Below, piece by piece: positions 6,962-9,490 of a DNA stretch of 9,490 bases. The DNA comes from CAZOHN01 sp964579325 (lineage in GTDB: Bacteria; Pseudomonadota; Alphaproteobacteria; Rhodobacterales; Rhodobacteraceae), in contig CAZOHN010000142.1 of NCBI GenBank assembly GCA_964579325.1, forward strand, positions 1 to 9,490, in the 5' to 3' direction. The translations under genes were made by a program, and so were the position numbers. Position 1 is the stretch's first letter, and every line of letters starts with the position of its first letter. The notes below the pieces were generated by a model. The model did not search any database, was not told the origin of the DNA, and saw only the letters and a list, made by a program, of their open reading frames with translations.

Positions 6962-7570
6962 ATGGACTTCGACTTCACAAGCCTGCCCGACGAAGACCGC
7001 TATCGCCTGCTGACCAACTTCGTCGGCCCACGGCCCATCGCGCTTGTATCGACCATCGACGCGGAGGGTCGCCACAATGCCGCGCCGATGAGTTTCTTCA
7101 ACGTGTTCTCGCATGAGCCGCCGATCGTGATCCTTGGCATCCAGCCGCGCGAGGGCGGCAGTCCCAAGGATACCGTCGCCAACCTGCGCCGATCAGGCGA
7201 GTTCGTGGTGCACATGGTCGACATGGCCATCGCCCGCGCGATGCTGGTGACCGCCCGCGACGTGCCCCCCGGGGTGGACGAAATCGCCCTGGCCGGCTTG
7301 ACCGCAGTACCGGCCCGGCAAGTGGCGGTACCACGCATCGCCGAGTCCCCCTGCGCGATGGAATGCCGGACCGAGCAGATCATCGACTACCCCCGCCGCG
7401 CCATCATCCTCGGCCGCGTGGTCCAGATGTTCGTGCGCGATACCTGCCTCGACGCCCGCGGCCGATACGTGAACCCCGAGACATACCAGCCCATCGCCCG
7501 CCTGCACGCCGACAACTACGTCACCAGCGACCGACAGATCGTGCTCGAGGATGACGATCATCCGTGCTGA
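6962..7570 (+). CDS. Flavin reductase-like FMN-binding split-barrel protein
   Basis: This 202-residue protein belongs to the flavin reductase-like (DIM6/NTAB) split-barrel family. The diagnostic N-terminal pattern is visible: GPRPIALVST (22-31), then NAAPMSFFNVFS with a PP shortly after, which forms the FMN pocket in relatives. Further family features are NLRRSGEFVVHMV and the later EC/IILGRVV strand region. Members bind FMN. Some are NAD(P)H:FMN reductases that feed two-component monooxygenases, and many have no known role. It starts one base after the stop of ATPase 2, so it is almost surely cotranscribed and linked to the same pathway. No monooxygenase gene is visible, so calling it a reductase component would be an inference. 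It is the last intact gene of the tightly packed block. Confidence 0.85.
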   Translation: MDFDFTSLPDEDRYRLLTNFVGPRPIALVSTIDAEGRHNAAPMSFFNVFSHEPPIVILGIQPREGGSPKDTVANLRRSGEFVVHMVDMAIARAMLVTARDVPPGVDEIALAGLTAVPARQVAVPRIAESPCAMECRTEQIIDYPRRAIILGRVVQMFVRDTCLDARGRYVNPETYQPIARLHADNYVTSDRQIVLEDDDHPC

Positions 7571-7630
7571 TGGGGCTGGCTCGTCCAACGGCCGATGCCA
7601 TCGGGGGTGGACACATGATCAAAGCCATCC

Positions 7631-7636
7631 AGGAGG
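7631..7636 (+). promoter_or_regulatory. Strong Shine-Dalgarno site (AGGAGG)
   Basis: AGGAGG lies four bases before ATG 7641. It is the best ribosome site in the window, stronger than those of the real operon genes, yet the frame it serves has only 23 codons. This suggests that a larger gene, or a small translated leader, once followed. Confidence 0.55.
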
Positions 7637-7640
7637 AAAC

Positions 7641-7712
7641 ATGTCGGAGGGCTCGCGGCGGTACATCGCTATTTTCCGGACTGTCATTGCCGGGGGAACG
7701 TGCGGTTTGTAG
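7641..7712 (+). CDS. Possible 23-residue small ORF or gene remnant
   Basis: This short frame (begins MSEGSRRYIAIF, ends AGGTCGL) follows the AGGAGG site in the 168-base spacer between the flavin reductase-like gene and the dehydrogenase gene. I do not recognise it. The length alone is not significant, and only the ribosome site argues for translation. Its stop is 26 bases before the preferred GTG start of the dehydrogenase gene, so it could act as a coupling leader. It could equally be the head of a decayed operon gene: the other forward frame (from ATG 7617) reads RARGGTSLFSGLSLPG, faintly like the RGGTSKG-FF-LP opening of PrpF/DUF453 isomerases. That resemblance is weak and crosses a frame change. 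Confidence 0.2.
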   Translation: MSEGSRRYIAIFRTVIAGGTCGL

Positions 7713-7738
7713 CCTGCGGAGCCAAATGGAGCCCTGCC

Positions 7739-8767
7739 GTGACCGATACCCGCCCGCTGATCCTGTCATGCCCGTTGCCACGCAGTCTGCCGTTGATCTT
7801 CTCGGACGACCGGCTGGGCGAGCTTCGGGCGCGCTACCGTCTGGTCGAAACAACGGACGAGGACTTGCCCGGGCTGCCCGACGCCATCCTGGCCGAGGCG
7901 CACTATATCATCGGTCAGCCGCCGCTGGACCTGGCCCTGCTCGAGAGGCTTGCCGCCTTGCGCTGCATCTTCAACGTCGAGTCGAACCTGCTGGCCAACA
8001 TGCCCTACGACGAGGTGTTCCGGCGCGGCATCCATGTGGTGACCACCGGGGCCGTCTTTGCCCTGCCCGTGGCCGAGATCGGGCTGGGGTTTGCGCTTTC
8101 GCTGTTGCGCAACATCCATGGCGCGGATGCCGATTTCCGCGCCGGTCGCGAACTGTGGGGCGGTGATGGCAATGGGTCGGCGCGGCTGTTGTCGGGAGCG
8201 GATGTCGGCATCATCGGCTTTGGCGATCTGGGACGCGCCGTCGCAGGGGTGCTGACGGGGTTCAAGCCACGATTGCGAATCCATGATCCCTGGCTGCCCG
8301 CGTCGCGCCTGAACGACGCCGGGGCCGAACCCTGCAGCCTGACCGAGGTCCTGGCCGGGTCGGATGTGGTCTTCTGCACGGCCGCCGTGACAAGCGAGAA
8401 CCGCGGGTTTCTGGGGGCCGAGGCTTTTGCATCGATGCGGCGGGGCGCCTTGTTCCTTCTGTTGTCGCGGGCCGACGTGGTCGATTTCGCGGCGCTGATG
8501 TCTGCAGTGAGGTCGGGGCACATCCTGGCCGCGACGGATGTCTTTCCGGAAGAGCCAGTTTCCGCCACGCATCCGGTGCGGTCGATCCCCGGGTTCCTTC
8601 TGTCGGCGCATCGGGCCGGGGCGCTGGACAGCGCCTTCAAGCGCATGGGGGACATGGTGCTTGAGGACCTGGCGCTGCTGGACCGCGGCCTGCCGCCGAT
8701 GGTGTGCAAACGCGCCGAGCGCGAGACGGTGTCGCGTTTCAGGTCAAGACCGGTGACGCACAACTAG
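7739..8767 (+). CDS. D-isomer-specific 2-hydroxyacid dehydrogenase family protein
   Basis: With GTG 7739 as start the protein has 342 residues. This start has a GGAG site seven bases upstream and keeps the usual N-terminus. An alternative GTG at 7700 adds 13 residues, but its ribosome site is too close. The Rossmann NAD(P)-binding motif is GFGDLG (160-165), with an acidic residue after the second strand at RIHDPW (180-185). The catalytic trio is Arg244 (in LLLSRADVVDF), Glu272 (in DVFPEEP) and His291 (in SAHRAG). Family members reduce 2-keto acids to D-2-hydroxy acids or oxidise the reverse, in the cytoplasm. The segment around the catalytic Arg lacks the common N-x-x-RG form, so it belongs to an atypical subgroup with unknown substrate. 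The 168-base spacer means a link to the transporter operon is possible but not certain. Confidence 0.88.
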   Translation: MTDTRPLILSCPLPRSLPLIFSDDRLGELRARYRLVETTDEDLPGLPDAILAEAHYIIGQPPLDLALLERLAALRCIFNVESNLLANMPYDEVFRRGIHVVTTGAVFALPVAEIGLGFALSLLRNIHGADADFRAGRELWGGDGNGSARLLSGADVGIIGFGDLGRAVAGVLTGFKPRLRIHDPWLPASRLNDAGAEPCSLTEVLAGSDVVFCTAAVTSENRGFLGAEAFASMRRGALFLLLSRADVVDFAALMSAVRSGHILAATDVFPEEPVSATHPVRSIPGFLLSAHRAGALDSAFKRMGDMVLEDLALLDRGLPPMVCKRAERETVSRFRSRPVTHN

Positions 8768-9052
8768 GCTCCGGGCGGGTGGTCTTGCCGCAAGGACAGG
8801 ACGAGCGGGCGGCGCGCCTGCCGCGCTCGCCCGATCCGAGACCGATCAGGATCGACCCCCGGGACCCTCGCCCTGAACGAGGGACAACCGGGGGGGCAGA
8901 TCTCGTGCGCTTCAGTCAGTCATGCCTCCGCTCTGGTGGCGGTGCCCGACGCGGTTCGGACGGGGCCAAGGAAAGGCAGTTTTAGCAGCCGAGGTAGCTA
9001 CCAAAAGCGGGGTGGATAGTATTCCAATATGCCTTCAGGGTGATGGTGACCC
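8768..9052. other. Non-coding spacer between the dehydrogenase and fic genes
   Basis: These 285 bases contain no convincing gene. The short open frames here lack family resemblance and good ribosome sites. It holds an imperfect hairpin near 8800-8826 (gagcg...cgctc arms), the strong hairpin at 8856-8895, and a less GC-rich stretch at about 8976-9032 that includes gtagctac and tagtattccaatatg. The latter is where a promoter for the fic gene would be expected, but I could not place -35/-10 boxes with confidence. Confidence 0.6.
8856..8895 (+). terminator. GC-rich two-part hairpin downstream of the dehydrogenase gene
   Basis: CCCCCGG (8856-8862) pairs with CCGGGGG (8888-8894 or shifted by one). 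Inside it CCCTCG (8865-8870) pairs with CGAGGG (8878-8883) around a seven-base loop, with a small asymmetric internal loop between the stems. There is no T tract after it, so it is not a classical intrinsic terminator. It could mark the 3' end of the transcript by stabilising RNA or assisting factor-dependent termination. Confidence 0.4.
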
Positions 9053-9385
9053 ATGACTGACACTGCACCAAATCCCCGCCTCGGGCGATACACCGAAACC
9101 TCCGTTGCGGGCGAGACAGTGCGCGCCTTCGTGCCGCCCCCGCTGCCGCCCGAGCCGCCGATCGATGTGCTGGGTCTGCTTGACCGGCTCAGCCTTGCCG
9201 AGCGGGCACTCGGCCGCCTCGACGGCATCAGCATGCTCCTGCCGCGTCAGGAACTGTTCCGCTACAGGTACGTCCGCAAGGAAGCGGTCCTGTCCTCGCA
9301 GATCGAGGGCACGCAATCAACTTTGTCGGACCTCCTGCGGTTCGAGATCGAGGCGCAGGCCGGCGCACCGTTCGACGTGCTGTGA
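9053..9385 (+). pseudogene. Fic-family protein, N-terminal third only (truncated by IS)
   Basis: The 110 residues match the N-terminal part of chromosomal Fic proteins with a Fic_N domain. Key segments are VPPPLPPEPPI (27-37), an LLDRLSLAERALGRLDGI helix, and RKEAVLSSQIEGTQSTLSDLL (75-95). The last contains the inhibitory-helix motif [S/T]xxxE[G/N] as SSQIEG (81-86), with the inhibitory Glu85. The catalytic core with HPFxxGNGRxxR, which transfers AMP from ATP to target proteins, is absent. The frame stops at 9385, just where IS3-like sequence begins, whereas intact relatives have about 350-390 residues. ATG 9053 is preceded by a GA-rich agggtgatgg stretch. The fragment cannot catalyse AMPylation. 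It could at most make a short inhibitory-helix peptide. Confidence 0.8.
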
Positions 9386-9490
9386 CCCCCGATAGCTCGT
9401 CCATCTGATGCGAGCGTCCGCCACAAGCAGGGGACCGGGCGATGAAGCGATCGAGATTCAGCGAGGAGATGGGGTATTCGGTTCGCTGAC
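9383..9490 (+). mobile_element. Left end of an IS3-family-like element (partial)
   Basis: TGACCCCCGATAGC at 9383 could be the left terminus. IS3-family elements often start with TGA and carry orfA about 50-70 bases inside, and here orfA starts 59 bases in, at 9442. The fic frame loses its family resemblance just before this point, consistent with insertion into fic. The right end, the transposase body and the target duplication are outside the window, so the exact boundary is uncertain by a few bases. Confidence 0.6.
9442..9489 (+). pseudogene. IS3-family transposase OrfA, first codons only
   Basis: The frame opens with MKRSRFSEE, the characteristic start of OrfA proteins of the IS3 family (IS407/IS511-like groups), which normally continues QIIGILKE and into a helix-turn-helix. 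Here it changes after residue nine to MGYSVR and a stop at 9487-9489. OrfA is usually about 90-100 residues, so this copy is disrupted at about 9469 by a deletion, rearrangement or second insertion. Confidence 0.6.

Noticed and set aside
5977..6978. 333-codon minus-strand frame
   Set aside because: It mirrors the whole ATPase 2 gene, whose Walker and signature motifs are intact on the plus strand.
7564..8166. 200-codon forward frame overlapping the dehydrogenase gene
   Set aside because: From 7739 on it competes with a clear Rossmann-fold dehydrogenase in another frame, and its own sequence is Arg/Pro/Ala-rich without motifs. Only its RGGTS stretch before 7739 was kept as a weak hint of a remnant.
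7766..8611. 281-codon minus-strand frame
   Set aside because: It is antisense to the dehydrogenase gene, with no recognisable domain and no ribosome site.
8704..8985. 93-codon forward frame across the end of the dehydrogenase gene and the spacer
   Set aside because: It begins inside the dehydrogenase gene in another frame and reads through the hairpin region. No motif and no ribosome site.
9035..9316. 93-codon minus-strand frame over the fic fragment
   Set aside because: It is antisense to the Fic N-terminal domain with its SSQIEG motif, and has no independent support.

Overview
The window is high-GC DNA, with G or C favoured at third codon positions. Its genes resemble those of Rhodobacterales or a related alphaproteobacterial group. 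That placement is inferred from protein style and composition, because there is no rRNA or other marker gene. A run of exactly 100 N inside one gene shows that this is a scaffolded draft assembly.

Left edge (1-394): the first ~55 bases look like the terminus of an IS21-family element. It cuts off a leftward GntR-family regulator gene after its DNA-binding domain. Between that broken regulator and the next gene lies a near-palindrome centred on TGTATACA, a plausible GntR operator.

Centre (395-7570): seven tightly packed rightward genes form one apparent operon. They encode a dipeptide/oligopeptide-type ABC importer: ATPase 1, periplasmic binding protein, permease B, permease C and ATPase 2. 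A metal-dependent amidohydrolase of the cytosine deaminase/AtzC type sits between permease C and ATPase 2, and a flavin reductase-like FMN protein follows ATPase 2. Except around the binding-protein gene, junctions are overlaps or gaps of 1-16 bases. A strong GC hairpin with a T tract follows the binding-protein gene and probably reduces read-through into the permeases. The layout suggests uptake of a small nitrogenous, possibly cyclic, compound followed by cytoplasmic hydrolysis, perhaps with a flavin-dependent redox step. The actual substrate cannot be read from the sequence.

Right part (7571-9490): a 168-base spacer holds a strong ribosome binding site followed by a 23-codon reading frame, possibly a gene remnant. 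Then comes a complete D-2-hydroxyacid dehydrogenase family gene, a 285-base spacer with a GC-rich hairpin, and the first third of a Fic-family gene. That gene stops where an IS3-family-like element begins. The element's transposase orfA keeps only nine recognisable codons before the sequence diverges.

The window therefore looks like an intact catabolic transport operon between two insertion-sequence scars. It does not contain a clearly new kind of system. The points most worth following are the unknown substrate of the amidohydrolase-transporter module, the loss of its probable regulator, and the catalytically dead Fic fragment that keeps its inhibitory helix.
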